Shown here one piece after another: positions 48,201-59,370 of a DNA stretch of 64,000 nucleotides. The translations under genes were made by a program, and so were the position numbers. Positions within the stretch are counted from its first letter, which is position 1; every line of letters begins with the position of its first letter. The stretch comes from Paratinospora sagittata (taxonomy: Eukaryota; Streptophyta; Magnoliopsida; Ranunculales; Menispermaceae), in assembly GCA_035771175.1 (NCBI GenBank), contig CM069593.1, positions 40,237,741-40,301,740 of the forward strand. Reading direction: 5' to 3'. Under the pieces are notes generated by a model. The model was not told the DNA's origin. It saw nothing but the letters and a program-made list of their open reading frames with translations, and did not search any database.

Positions 48201-50497
48201 TTTTTATACTTGTTTATGGTATAAACAACCCTTTATGACCTAGATCTACACTTAGGATGCATCTTGCAAGCACTTCACCACGTTTTTGGTGGTGCATGAG
48301 GTTAGGATTTTGTTGAAAACCCTTAGGGCCGAGTTGTATGCTATAGATTTGGGTTCCTAGGTTGCTTTGGAACTCAATGGCACCATTTTTCCCAATTTTT
48401 AGCAAGAAATTGGTGGAGTTATATGTAATGGCTCTAAACCTAAAAAATGAATTTAGGGTTTTCTATTGAATTTGCATGTCAACTATGTTGAATAAATGAG
48501 CATTGTTGATGTATCCTTGTTGCTAAATCAGTGATTATCATAGCTAAACATGATGACTTAGTGTAAAATTGACTTAGGTCACAATTTTGGGACTTTGCCA
48601 AAAATTTGGGCTTTTGACCTAAGTTAAGTCAATTGATTAAATTGACCTTGAAATTGTCTAATTGAACCCTAATTGAGTTAGATTATGGGTTTAGGATGGT
48701 TAGACTTGTATTGATTTTGTATGTGGATTGGTATAGATGTTGAGGTTGATCATGAGAAATGGAACTCATGATAAGGCCTAAGCGTGTGATTAAGTTGATG
48801 TATAATGTCTATGTAGTTGAACATAGAAATTGATATATGTATGGGTATTGATGAATATTTCAGGATCTTGATTTGGTTGACTCGGTTTGGTTATTATGTG
48901 TGGTTAGATACTCTTGCGAGCCTTGGTTGTGAGTAGACTTCATTTACGTTTAATTATTTTATGTCATCATATCACTTATATATTGTATGTTGAAAGCATG
49001 AATGTGTTCTAATTATTTGAATGATGCGTGATGTGGAAAAACCTTATGACTTTGGTTTAGCTCATCTATCTAGCTAATAGGGATATTTGACCTTGTCATA
49101 GAAGGGTTTTAGAAAGGAAATATTTGGAGAAGGGAACTGCATGGTAAAATAAACGTGCACTAGTAACCCCAAATGAACATGATTGGGGATGACAACGGTA
49201 CGGTAAAATAAACGTGCACGAGTAACCCCAATGCATGTGGAATGTGGATCCAAAACGAAAGGTTTTTACTTGCATTGAACCACATATCTGAATGCTCGAT
49301 ATTATATGTTATGCTTTTAATCATTCTACGCAATGGCATGCATACATGAATTATATTGATGAGTATTGATGGCATATCTAAATTCTATTCACTGGGTATC
49401 GTTGGCTCATCCTCATTTCCCATTTTCAGGTCTTTCTATTCAGGATAAGGGCAAGGGAGTAGTCGTATCTTAAAGACCTTGTCGGCATTAGAGTTTAAGG
49501 CCTCGGCGTGAGTTATGAGGCATTTTTTATTGAACTATGTTTTAAATAATGATGTATTCGTATTTTGGACTATGTAAATATAACACTTACCACATTTGTA
49601 GTATTGGTGAGTTGGACTTTTTAGATAGACCATGTGGTCATATGACGATTTTTTTGTACCCATCGTTTTGGACTTTTATGTGTAATGTCCATCTTGATAG
49701 ACTGATGGGTTTATGGATCATTTATGGATTTATCTTTCGTCTTGATTATTATTATCATGGTTGGAAGAATTATTTTAGTACCTTTTAGGTTATGATATTG
49801 TTTGGGATAAGGCTCGTAGGGTCTCAACCACCTCACGTAGGTTGAGGAGTGGTTGGAGATGCCTACGTCGGGCGTCCCGTCCCAACATTCCTCACGCCTT
49901 TCTCTGTGGGGTTGGTGGCCCGGGATGTGGGGTCGCCACAGATATGATGCGTTATGTTTAACTTGTATATGATCTTGTATATCACCATGTTATTGAAATC
50001 GCTCTGATTAGCTTTTACCATGTTTTATATAAATGCATGTACATTGCCATTTGTAGAAAATATTCATTGAGCTTGTTGTAGCTCACCCTTCGTTCTTATC
50101 ATTTCAAGTTCTGATAGGAAGAGGAAATGGAAGGCCTAGCTGCATAAAGCTTTCCGAGTTTTTGTGATGTATGTGTTTTGTACATTTTTGCATTTTGGCA
50201 TTATGTACATAATAACACCTAGTGTATTATACTTAACACATAGATGGGATGTAATTTGCATATTAGGTATGGTTTGTATATTTTGGACTTTGGAATTTTA
50301 TATTTGCCACTTTTTTGGAGAATGTAATTATATTGATGTTTAATTATGTCTATTTTTATGTTTAGATGGATGCTAGTTTGGAATTATTTGTTTATTAGAT
50401 TGTTTAGATGAGACTGATAGGACGCCGGGTGTATCGAGGGAGGATATATCTGAGGGTTCCGTGTCGGTCATGACGTCACTCGTTGTGGGTCGTGACA
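45266..50497 (+). mobile_element. Solo LTR G, interrupted by LTR H; TSD CATCC
   Basis: TGTAATGCCCTG...GGGTCGTGACA, flanked by CATCC (45261-45265 and 50498-50502). Without LTR H it is about 2.78 kb and resembles LTR D along its length (ACGGTGAAGATCTT, CACCGTTGGATTGAGC words). TATAAAA lies at 46041-46047, donor-like CTTAAG|GTAAAC at 46164/46165, hairpin TGAGCT-TGTTGT-AGCTCA at 50068-50085 and acceptor-like TTTCAAG|T at 50108/50109, slightly decayed. The right end takes part in a 131-bp tandem duplication. Confidence 0.8.
47484..49940 (+). mobile_element. Solo LTR H nested in LTR G, TSD GATAT
   Basis: A 2457-bp LTR, TGTGACGCCCC...GGGGTCGCCACA, flanked by GATAT (47479-47483 and 49941-49945). It carries four GGAGCG.GCTCC-type palindromes (47708, 47729, 47781, 47864), then TATTTAAG (47937-47944), a purine-rich leader, donor-like CCTAAG|GTATGT (48069/48070), hairpin TGGGT-ATCGTTG-GCTCA (49393-49409) and acceptor-like ATTTTCAG|GT (49429/49430). 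It inserted in the long donor-acceptor interval of LTR G. Confidence 0.85.
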
Positions 50498-50694
50498 CAT
50501 CCACTACCTAACCTCCTTAGTTAGGATTTGTCCAAACTCCACTAACGGATCTCTTACGGGTGAATCGAGAGAGGATATATCTGAGGGCTCCGTGTCGGTC
50601 ATGACGTCACTCGTTGTGGGTCATGACACATCCACTACCTAACCTCCTCAGTTAGGATTTGTCCAAACTCCACTAACGGATCTCTTACGGGTGA
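50433..50694. repeat. 131-bp tandem duplication across an LTR/flank junction
   Basis: The last 65 bp of LTR G, its CATCC duplication and 61 bp of flanking sequence are repeated in tandem with a 131-bp step (50433-50563 and 50564-50694), with only a few mismatches. The event therefore followed the insertion of G. Confidence 0.9.
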
Positions 50695-51489
50695 AGATCA
50701 AATTGTTACACCTTCTCAATTTTACAGGCTTCAGAATAACCTTGATAGTTTCTCAACTTCACAAGGCTTGAGAACAACCTTTACAGATCGAGCAACACTT
50801 GCTCTATTCCGGTAACTAACTAGTCACCAATAACTGAGATACAGATTGAGATATGATTCAATTTACTCAGACTCAAAGGAATACTTACAAAGCTTTTGGA
50901 TTGAACTTTCTGTAACTACAGATTCAGCAAAGTATATAAGATGAAGTGCAGCTGAAATGAAAGGTTCAAAAAGCGTTTTTCTTCTTCAATGGATTTTGAA
51001 AATGTATTAAATGAAGAACGTCAAATCCAGAAGATTTCAAGATATCAAGAGTTTATGCAACGAGTAGAAGTATAACTTTCAAGAGTATTTGCATAAGTAA
51101 AAACTGTTCAAAGATTTGAAGAATAAGTTATCAGTTTTCTCATTTTTGTGTTCTATATTTAAATGCTCCAAGGCAACATATATATAGAGATAACAATGGC
51201 ACTTTGGACTTGAACATTTTTCAAGAATGTTTTGGCGCACAAAGTTATTTCAAATCAATGGATACATTCTTTCTCGGAAAGGATTGATTCAGTCTGGGCA
51301 ATTACGGCAACAACACCTAAATCTTTTGATCATTCATGAGAATAGAATGTTCTGATAAAGTTTTAAATCGTTATGAAAAGATTCAAAAAGTTCTGAAAAA
51401 GTTTACAGTTGACAGCTTTATGACAGTGTTGGATTAGAGTCCTTATTAGTCAATCAATTTCCTGATGCATAAAGCCATTTTTTGTCATT

Positions 51490-51990
51490 TTGTTCCTTGA
51501 GGGCGCTTATACAACGTGAGCGTCCTACTAAACTATGAAGTGAGGTCGCTACTTGAACGTAAATGTCATGACTTACTTAAGACTTTTAAAACCATAAAAA
51601 CGATGAGTACGCTACTGATCAATTAGCGTCCTGATGAGTTACATAGTTGGTTCTTGTGAGGGCGTTACTAAAACGTAAGCATCCTGACGTAAGTGATTCC
51701 AACTTATGTACTATCAGCGTCCTTAAGTATTTAACAATCAACGTGCTAACTCGTTTTAAAAACAAAATAACATAAGGGCGCTACTGAATCGTAAGCGTCC
51801 TGATGCTTGAAATACTTACGTTCAATCAGCGTGTTGATATTTAATTAAGTTCATTTGGTTAAATCAATGAGGGCGCTACTCAAGATGTAAGTGTCTTGAT
51901 AAATAAGTGTATTTTCAACCTAGAACCTTATCAACGTCCTAATGCATCATCAACGTCATGCATCAGCGTCTTGATTGATGCATCAGCGTC
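51490..51990. repeat. Degenerate array of GGGCGCTACT / GCGTCCTGATG words
   Basis: Inside the copia-like LTR, units of the form GGGCGCTACTnnAnnGTAAGCGTCCTGAT alternate with ATCAGCGTCCTTA or ATCAGCGTCTTGAT at intervals of roughly 60-90 bp, about seven times. The two words are partly inverse to each other (AGCGTCCT/GGGCGCT). Confidence 0.65.
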
Positions 51991-52415
51991 TTGATGGACA
52001 CTTAAAAATAATTTTGACATTTTTCAACATTTTAAAGTTCGATTAAACATGATTAAACACTTAGTGTTTTGAATCAAATCAAACATTAAAAATTCATTGA
52101 GTGATCGATAAAATCAACGAAAACATATTTTAAAATTAAATCGACTAAACCATGCAATCATGCACATTTGTTGAATTATATGATAACAGAGATTCTACAA
52201 CCTAAACACAATATAATAACACAAAGATATGTCTTTGAACGATCATAGTCTTCAATTTGATCTTAAAAGCTTTTTCATCATGCATCATCGAGTCTTTGCA
52301 AATCGTCATGTAAAATTAGATGTGCAATGCATATAATATTATCATAATCAAAGTGTAGTTTGTAATCATCAAAATATTTTTTCTCGTTCAGGTCACGAGG
52401 GCAATCAGATTAACA

Positions 52416-53445
52416 TTTTGTCTTGAAATAAAATCTAATATTAAATATTTATTATTTGGAATAGATGAAGATACTTCATTATCTCTTGTTAAATTATTAC
52501 CAAGTTTTTCCCCCGTATAATTCATAAAGTTTAAATAAGTCTTTTTATATTGAATAAAAAATATATATATAAATATATATATTGAGTACTTGTTCTAGAA
52601 ACTTATCTTTATAAATTAGATATAAACAATCTTCTACAAGTATTAATTTATAATGATGATTCATACAAATTGATATGCCAATTATAATAAAAAATTCCTC
52701 CCCATATTTATCAAACTTGACTTTCATGTTATTATAAATATTAAAAGTTTAAGGCTCTTTACTAAGTTCATCTAAAACAAATATAATATTTCCTAAATGA
52801 AAAGAAGATTATTATTAGTAACGGTGATTTGAACCTGAAAAAGCAATAGTAACCTCATTGAATACTTGTAAAAGTTGTGTAATTAAATTTGCATTATGTC
52901 AATCAATATAAGTTGGAACATATTGAAACTTATTTGAAGTAAATAATACATTAAAAGCACCTTCAAATTAAATAGCTACACTTAACATTATACAAGTAGG
53001 TTTCAAAAAAAAAAAAAACATTATATAAGTAGCATTCCACCTATGTGGGACATCAAAAGGTGGTTTTTTATATTTTATACCCAAAGACTTGCATATTTCT
53101 TTAAATTGATAAAGTTTAACTTGTGAATTTTTTATTAACTTACACTTTCTGCAATATTTACAATTGCATTTTAAAGCTTTAAAAAAAAAAAAAAAACAAT
53201 TGCATTTTGGATAACTCTCAAACCATCTTGAACAATAAGATTAAGAATATGAACATGACAACTAATATGATAAAGAGTATAATTATTAATTATTCTTAAA
53301 AAATCATTCAACATTCTTACACAAACATAATTAGTTGATGCATTATATCTAAAGTAATGGATTTTTTTTTTTTATCAAATATATTAAATTCTAAAAGACA
53401 CCTACGAAATTCAATATGAAAACCTTCAAACTCATAAAATCTAAG
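52416..53445 (-). pseudogene. hAT transposase, central and C-terminal part
   Basis: Minus-strand reading from 53445 gives hAT transposase motifs in the expected order. First come FRRCLLEFN and NASTNYVCVRMLN (catalytic-core region near DNAxxND), then CHVHILNLIVQDGL (the RCCAHILNLIVQDGL block). DVPHRWNATYIM follows (the DVPTRWNSTYLML block), then MKVKFDKYGEEFF...KLILVEDCLYLIY (the DUF4413-like block). The last part approaches the dimerisation region, which lies beyond the inserted LTRs at 40892 and 37954. It has many frameshifts and stops. The N-terminal BED finger and the first catalytic Asp are not seen. Confidence 0.75.
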
Positions 53446-53860
53446 ATAGCGTTTGACGACTTTAATCTAAAAAAATAAGCTCTATTTTGATAAAAACTTA
53501 TTTAATTAGTAGTGCTTATTTGAAATATATTATTTGGTGACTAATACTTTAACATTTAATTTTAGCTTAGCATTAAAACTAGAGCGTAACTAATACTTAA
53601 TTCTTTTATTAGAAGGGTATTTTATGCCTTTTATCAAAATATTTTACTATTGTATTATTCATAATAAAAATGCTAAATAATAAAATTAAACATTTAAAAA
53701 CAAATCTTGCGTTTCTTAAATATATATTATTATAATTATATAAATAATTTAATAATTAATTATTATTCACAAAGTAATAGTAAAAGTACATAAAAAAATT
53801 GTTAAAGGTGGTGACCATACATGTAGAGAAAGAGAAAAAAATTATATTATTAAATTTTTT
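53446..53860. other. AT-rich flank, no gene seen
   Basis: AGCGTTTGACGACTTTAATC at about 53447 resembles the GCGTTTGG-type edge of small DNA transposons, but no inverted partner was found. The rest is low complexity. Confidence 0.4.
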
Positions 53861-53879
53861 TATTAAAAAAAAAACAGAA

Positions 53880-54030
53880 AAAAGAGAGAGGGTTTCTCCT
53901 CTCTTCATGCAAGAGGAGAAAAGTCCTCTCTGGGACAACCCCTCTCTAGGCGCTAGAGAGGGTTTTTTGCACGCCGAAGAGGGTTCCTTCTCTCTGCGTG
54001 TGCAGAGAGGGTTACCCTCTCTAGCGCCCA
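53880..54030. repeat. Cluster of GAGAGGG/CCCTCTC inverted repeats
   Basis: At least three hairpins in 150 bp: CTCCTCT...AGAGGAG (53897-53918), CCTCTCTAG-GCG-CTAGAGAGG (about 53941-53961) and GAGAGGG-TTA-CCCTCTC (54005-54021). The cluster ends exactly where LTR copy I begins (54035). It resembles the palindrome arrays in the upstream part of other LTRs here, so it may be part of another LTR cut by that insertion. Confidence 0.7.
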
Positions 54031-54034
54031 AAGA

Positions 54035-56368
54035 TGTCGTGATTTATTTTTCAATGACGTCACGAGCAACACAGAATATTAGATATGTCATATACTGACA
54101 TCCTATCAGCCTAACCCAATATCAAAAATTTGACAAAGTATATCCTATATATACACACATACCAAATCACTTGTATATGTATACCTAAATTACATCGTTC
54201 AAATTTCAGAATAAACCATTGATATCCAAATATCAAATTGTAGATATATGAACCTAATTCACCATTCTTAATTCCAATAAACATTACCATATCTTTTTTC
54301 TCAAAATTATAAAATTAGACAAATCATCCACCCAACTATTATGCTTTACAACCAAAATCTACTGTAATAAGTAGTTATACATGGTGGTGATCATATATAT
54401 AATAGAAAGTATAAAAGATTTATAATCCCATAATCCATACACATACATTAATAGGAATTGGGACACTGCTAACACTCCCTAGCCACCCCTTTTCCTTTTT
54501 TGTCAGAACCTGGAAAATAAGGAAAGGGTAAGTTTTGGAAGCCCAAAGAGTAAATCTCACAAATAACACCATAAATGCATTTAAAATACAATAGCATGCT
54601 TTAACATCATTTTAAAAGCACAATGCAAGGCAGAACTCAATATAGAGCCATATGAATCATTTAATAAACAATGCACAGGGTTCATCAAAACACATGAATT
54701 TTTTCACTTCTTTACTTCTCTTGTGATAATCTATCGGATCTGTCACTTATTACGCACTATAAGGGATGCCCCGCATAGCATTACCCATTTCTCTATTTAT
54801 TTTTTTTCGTTGTTAACCCATTTCATACGCTCATTCTCATTTGTATGGGAATGACCACCACTCTGAAACACACTCCGATCAAACTAGCATATTCTGTTCC
54901 CAAAAACAAGTGATGAAATGGGCTATCTGTATCTGAGTGCATTACATTGGTAGTGCCTCAACCACCTTCGTTTTGAAATTCATTTCATGAAGTCAAATAC
55001 ATGCACGTATATATAAATAAATATGCTTATGGTTACAAATCATGCATGTAATTTTACAATGCCATAAATGGAAACTACAAGAGAGAAATATTCACAATCA
55101 CACTATCACCACTATAGCATTCAATCCAACCAACTGAAACCAAGTTCTAGAATATCAATATTAACTTGTTCATAGGAAAATTATACATTCATTATGTTTC
55201 TAGCACACCAATTTCGCACTTGAACACCTAATTTCCAAGCAATTGGGTACCATTTTTTTTTTTTCACGTATAACTACTATTGGAATGAAATGTCCAGTCC
55301 ATTCAATCATCAATTTACAGTCCTTATCCCTATTTTCCATCATCAATGCACCCCATACACACAATTGACATCAATTGACACAATTTCACACACTATCAGT
55401 CCATTCCAAGTTCCTAACTATATCAATTTAAAAGATGCAACTAGAATTCAACTGCATCAACCCAAAGCACTCACTTATCAAACATGCAGGTCAATCCAAC
55501 GTGGAGTATTCACTCCAAATTCACTTATGCAACATTGTAAACATCATAAAGATCAAAGTAATTCAAATTCCCTGTTGAATTGAACAAATTACATGACTGA
55601 AATGTCTACACCCTCAGTTGCTTCAAAGGGTTTCACCACACACCCACTTCCTTAGACTGATTTCTTTACATAAACATCAATTTCCACCATTAAAATACAC
55701 AAAAACATAAATCATAACTCAAACCCACAAATTTGGAACATTCCCAGATTTTAACTCATTTCCAAACTCAACCAAATCAACCAATTTTCATATATGTTGA
55801 TCAACTTGAAAAAAGACATAAGAATTCATGGACTTTGAGCTAGAAATTACTTACCTTGTCTCCAAAAATCAAAAGCCCTAGCTTGTTTTCCTCTTTCTCC
55901 CTCGTCCTCCCTTTCTCTGGAAACCAAAATGAGCTCAAATGAACAAGAAAAATTGAAAATTCACTTTTATATTCACCTAAACTGCCACACCGCTCATTTA
56001 GAAAAATTGTCAGAACAGTTAAGAGTGCGCTTTTCTTTACAAGGAGCGTGCTCCTTTATGCCCAGAAACAGATTTTGTTTCATTTAGCTGCAATGAGCGA
56101 GCTCTTTCCAGGTTAGGAGCGCACTCCTCCCATATTCAAAACCCCAAACTTGGTTCTGTCTCAAGGGGAGCGTGCTCCTCCTTCTACGACTGAGCTCCTA
56201 GTGCCCGAAGCATGAAAATTTTCATTTTTTCCACCCTAATACCCACCTATGGTCCCGATATTCCTACACAAATAGAACACATCCCGAAATCCCAAAAAAA
56301 ATACATGATACCAGTACATACTTACACCTAAAAGTCAACGAAAAGGATTTGACTAAAGTTACGTTACA
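54035..56368 (-). mobile_element. LTR I (Tekay-like), no matching TSD
   Basis: A minus-strand LTR of 2334 bp. Its 3' end is at the left (TGTCGTGATTT at 54035) and its 5' start at the right (TGTAACGTAAC read from 56368). Palindromes GGAGCGTGCTCC, GAGCGAGCTC, AGGAGCGCACTCCT and GGAGCGTGCTCC lie at 56043, 56095, 56115 and 56167, as in LTR H. A consensus donor-like ACAAG|GTAAGTAA is at 55855/55854 and acceptor-like TTTTCCAG|GT at 54510/54509. The hairpin is poorly preserved. Flanks AAAGA and TCTCT do not match, so it may be half of a rearranged element. Confidence 0.65.
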
Positions 56369-57240
56369 TCTCTCATTTTTTTATACTAAATATTTTATTT
56401 TTATAAAATTCTATATCAATTAAAGTTTTAGCAAAAAATTAGAGTTGTCCAATGCCTTAAGTTTTCTTTTATTTAATTTTCAATTACTATCTATAAAATA
56501 TGATGTAATATACAAATATGACCAATCGACCAACAATTTGACCAATCACCCTCCATCAGTCAATTTCATCGCTAACTTGTTAGTTAAAAATCAGTCTATA
56601 ACTTAAAATAATTATAATTTTTTTGTTTGAACTTTGATTTAAATGATTCAAAAGGCTTTAAAAAAAAAGATCAAAAGATTTATAAGATCATATACTTTTG
56701 GTCACTTTTCGATTACCGATTGTTGATCCTATAGCTGTTAAACATAAATGCTTGTAAAATGACCAACTTGTCTCTCTTTTAGTAAAATATTGTTCGTGAA
56801 ACCTGTTTCCTAATAAGAATAAATATTGGCTCTTATCACGAAAATAATAAAAAGAAAATCGAGGCGTGAATTATATTCATTTACCTTAACCCCAAAATCT
56901 TTACACAGGTCAAAATAAATTTAATAATATCATTTATATTCAAAATAAGGTTACAAGTTAAGATAGAAAAATATTCTTTCAATTTTTATGCCACGGACTA
57001 TAGATTTCCATTATCCAAATTGAATATTGAGCCATGAGGGTATTTGTCATTGTCCATCCATTATAGACACAACATTTTAAATATATTCATCAAGTAGAAT
57101 TAACAAGTTCAAGTTAAAAGCATAAACATATAAAATAACCCATAAAATCTTCAACGGCCACTATAATGTTTTAAAAGCACTGATTTCTAATACAACTCAT
57201 TTAATTGATATAATCAATTATTAAATAATTATTCAGTCTT
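56369..57240. other. AT-rich intergenic DNA, no gene seen
   Basis: No coding frame. The left limit of the next LTR may lie within this stretch but was not fixed. Confidence 0.45.
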
Positions 57241-57249
57241 ACTACCATA

Positions 57250-58244
57250 ACGCTACTCAAACCACAAACTCACCCCTTCTACTGCGAGACACGTCCCGAA
57301 CTTGCGACTATATTCTTTCATATACCTGCATGTGAAAAATAGGGATGAGCTTGAAAGCCCAGTGGGTCATCTAAACTATTCACAACATTTTATTATGATA
57401 TATACACAAGAACATTACAAACAAGTTTCACACATTAATCATTGCAACATTTGATTGTTTGAATTGAGAATTTCATCACGTTCCAAATCACGTACCTCTA
57501 GATAATGAAACCCCGGGTGGCACTACCCAAAATTAGAAACTCGTTGGTGATATTCATCATGAACAACTGCCCCATAATAAACATTAGCGATATTCATTTG
57601 AATAACTGCTCTATAATAATCATTGACGATATTTCTTAGAATAACTGTCACATATGTGTGATTTTTATCTTAATCGTGTTACTTAGTGATGTCACACCAT
57701 ACATACAACATAAGTACGATATTAATTGCATTCACAAGACATATTCGAACTCCATTACACATGGTATCATGTCACAATGCCAAATATAATAGTATTCATG
57801 CCTGAACTTTACTATGCCAATATTCAAAGTCATATGTTTCATTATTAGACATTATAATTTACAAATGAATCTCAAATACCATATGAATTGCATGCATCCA
57901 ATTATCATCTGATCATAACAACAAGTCATGCTAACACATATATCATCATAGCTAACAATCACAACATGGTATATATAAAATCATGTAAAATAAGCATGCA
58001 TGAGCAATCTAATAATACTATAAATCTAATTAATTTAACGTTCCTATCTATATATCAAAATAAAACATTATAAAGGCATAAAATCTTCTCCACCTGAATC
58101 GCTAAATTCCAAATCACTTAAATTCTTCGTTACGCCTAGTATTCAACCTGTACACGTATGTTACGTTTGTTAATATAAATACTCATAAGAACGATTATGA
58201 GTGTAAAAATATATACATATATATATTGGTGAGATGTTTAACAA

Positions 58245-58282
<38 letters not shown>

Positions 58283-59370
58283 CATAAGCTAGCATAATAT
58301 AATAATATATATATGATGAGATAATATAATACATATCATCTAGTGTTAAATATGAGATGAGATGTATCAATTATATAGAATGTATAATATATATGTGTGT
58401 TGTGGGTGTTTAGATGAGTGATGGTGTGCACGTTTAGAGCGTTAGTGTATAGTATAATATGATGTTATACAGGTGGTGAGGTGGCACTTAAGTATAAATA
58501 TTATTGATGGCATTAGGTGGTGCTTGTTGAACATTGGTGCAGAGAAACGAGGAGCAGAGGAAGAGAACGGAAAAGAGAAGAGAGAAGAGAGAAAGAAGAG
58601 GACAGCGACAACGATAACGTCGCTACTGCTTGTTCTTTTGCATTGGTTTGGAGAGGGAGACAGAGAGGGAAAAGAATGAAGGAGGCAAGGCATGTAGTCG
58701 CCTTACTGCTATTCCATGGCAACCAAAGGGGTGGAAACAGAGCATCGCCTTGCTCTCTTTCCATTTCTTTTTTCTGACGATTTGGACAATAGTCACCGAT
58801 GGAGAGCAATTGTTAAGTCTTGTGAGTGTTCAATCCATCAAGAAAGAGAAAGAAGGAGAAGGATGAGACTAGTTGTTCCAGTGTCGTGTCCCGTTACGAT
58901 TATATAATATGAAAAAAGGAATCATCATTAAAAGGAAAAGAAAATGAAAAATAAGAAAAGAGAAGGGAGAGTTTATCGTAATTTCCCGGATTAGTTTCTC
59001 GGTGGTCCGGTGTGTTTTACTTCAAGTGGCCCTTCTTTGCGCTCTAGTTTGAAGGAGGGAAAGAGAGGCGAACAGGATGTAAGGCGGTTGTAATTGATTA
59101 AAAATTATATACAATAGGGCTTTCCATGCTCTTTTGAGGGTCGTGTGTAGAAAAGGAATGTGGTGAATTGGTTTCTAATATTTCATCTTGTATGAAAGGA
59201 AATTTAGAGTAGATTAAAGAGTAATTTTTGGTTATTTTCAATAAAAAAATTAAAGAATACTGTTGAAAAGGAAATGAGAGAAAATTGTAAAATTTTCAAC
59301 ATGTGTTAATTTATTGACCGATTTTTCTCACTTTTCTATATTGACATCTAAAATTTTTAAAGTATTATAG
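57250..59370 (-). mobile_element. LTR J, same subfamily as copy A
   Basis: A minus-strand LTR. 58300-58700 matches 60-560 in order and orientation, and the right part near 59345-59370 (CATCTAAAATTTTTAAAG) matches 1086-1110, but the terminal GGGGTATTACA is missing or mutated. A hairpin AGCCCA/TGAGCT, read on the minus strand as TGGGCT-TTCA-AGCTCA (57346-57361), is followed by acceptor-like ACATGCAG|GTATAT (57326/57325). A (TA)n tract lies at 58243-58280. The left end was not determined. The right end is only about 500 bp from the SMC5 start codon. Confidence 0.55.

Larger units (their letters stand above)
45069..52415 (+). mobile_element. Copia-like (SIRE-type?) LTR sequence, interrupted by solo LTR G
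   Basis: Two pieces, 45069-45265 and 50498-52415, join exactly across the CATCC duplication of LTR G. The joined sequence has features I associate with long plant copia LTRs: TGTTCTTCATG start, AAAGGGGGCGAATTGGAC, TTTATAGTGGTTCGGTC, then ACTACCTAACCTCC...GTTAGGATTTGTCC. A possible end is CAGATTAACA at 52415 (TGTT...AACA). No matching target duplication or coding region was found, so the boundaries and the family are tentative. It lies between two parts of the hAT gene. Confidence 0.4.

Noticed and set aside
45069..52415. Confident SIRE/Maximus element
   Set aside because: No pol or env-like coding, no target duplication, and recognition rests on remembered LTR text style. It is only called copia-like.
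54035..56368. Complete solo LTR with a target duplication, as for B, D, F, G and H
   Set aside because: The 5-bp flanks AAAGA and TCTCT do not match, and shifted boundaries gave no match either. It was kept as an LTR but not called a clean solo LTR.
58517..58907. Overlapping Glu/Arg-rich frames on the plus strand
   Set aside because: Purine-rich LTR leader sequence opens several frames on both strands at once; no start context, domain or splice support.
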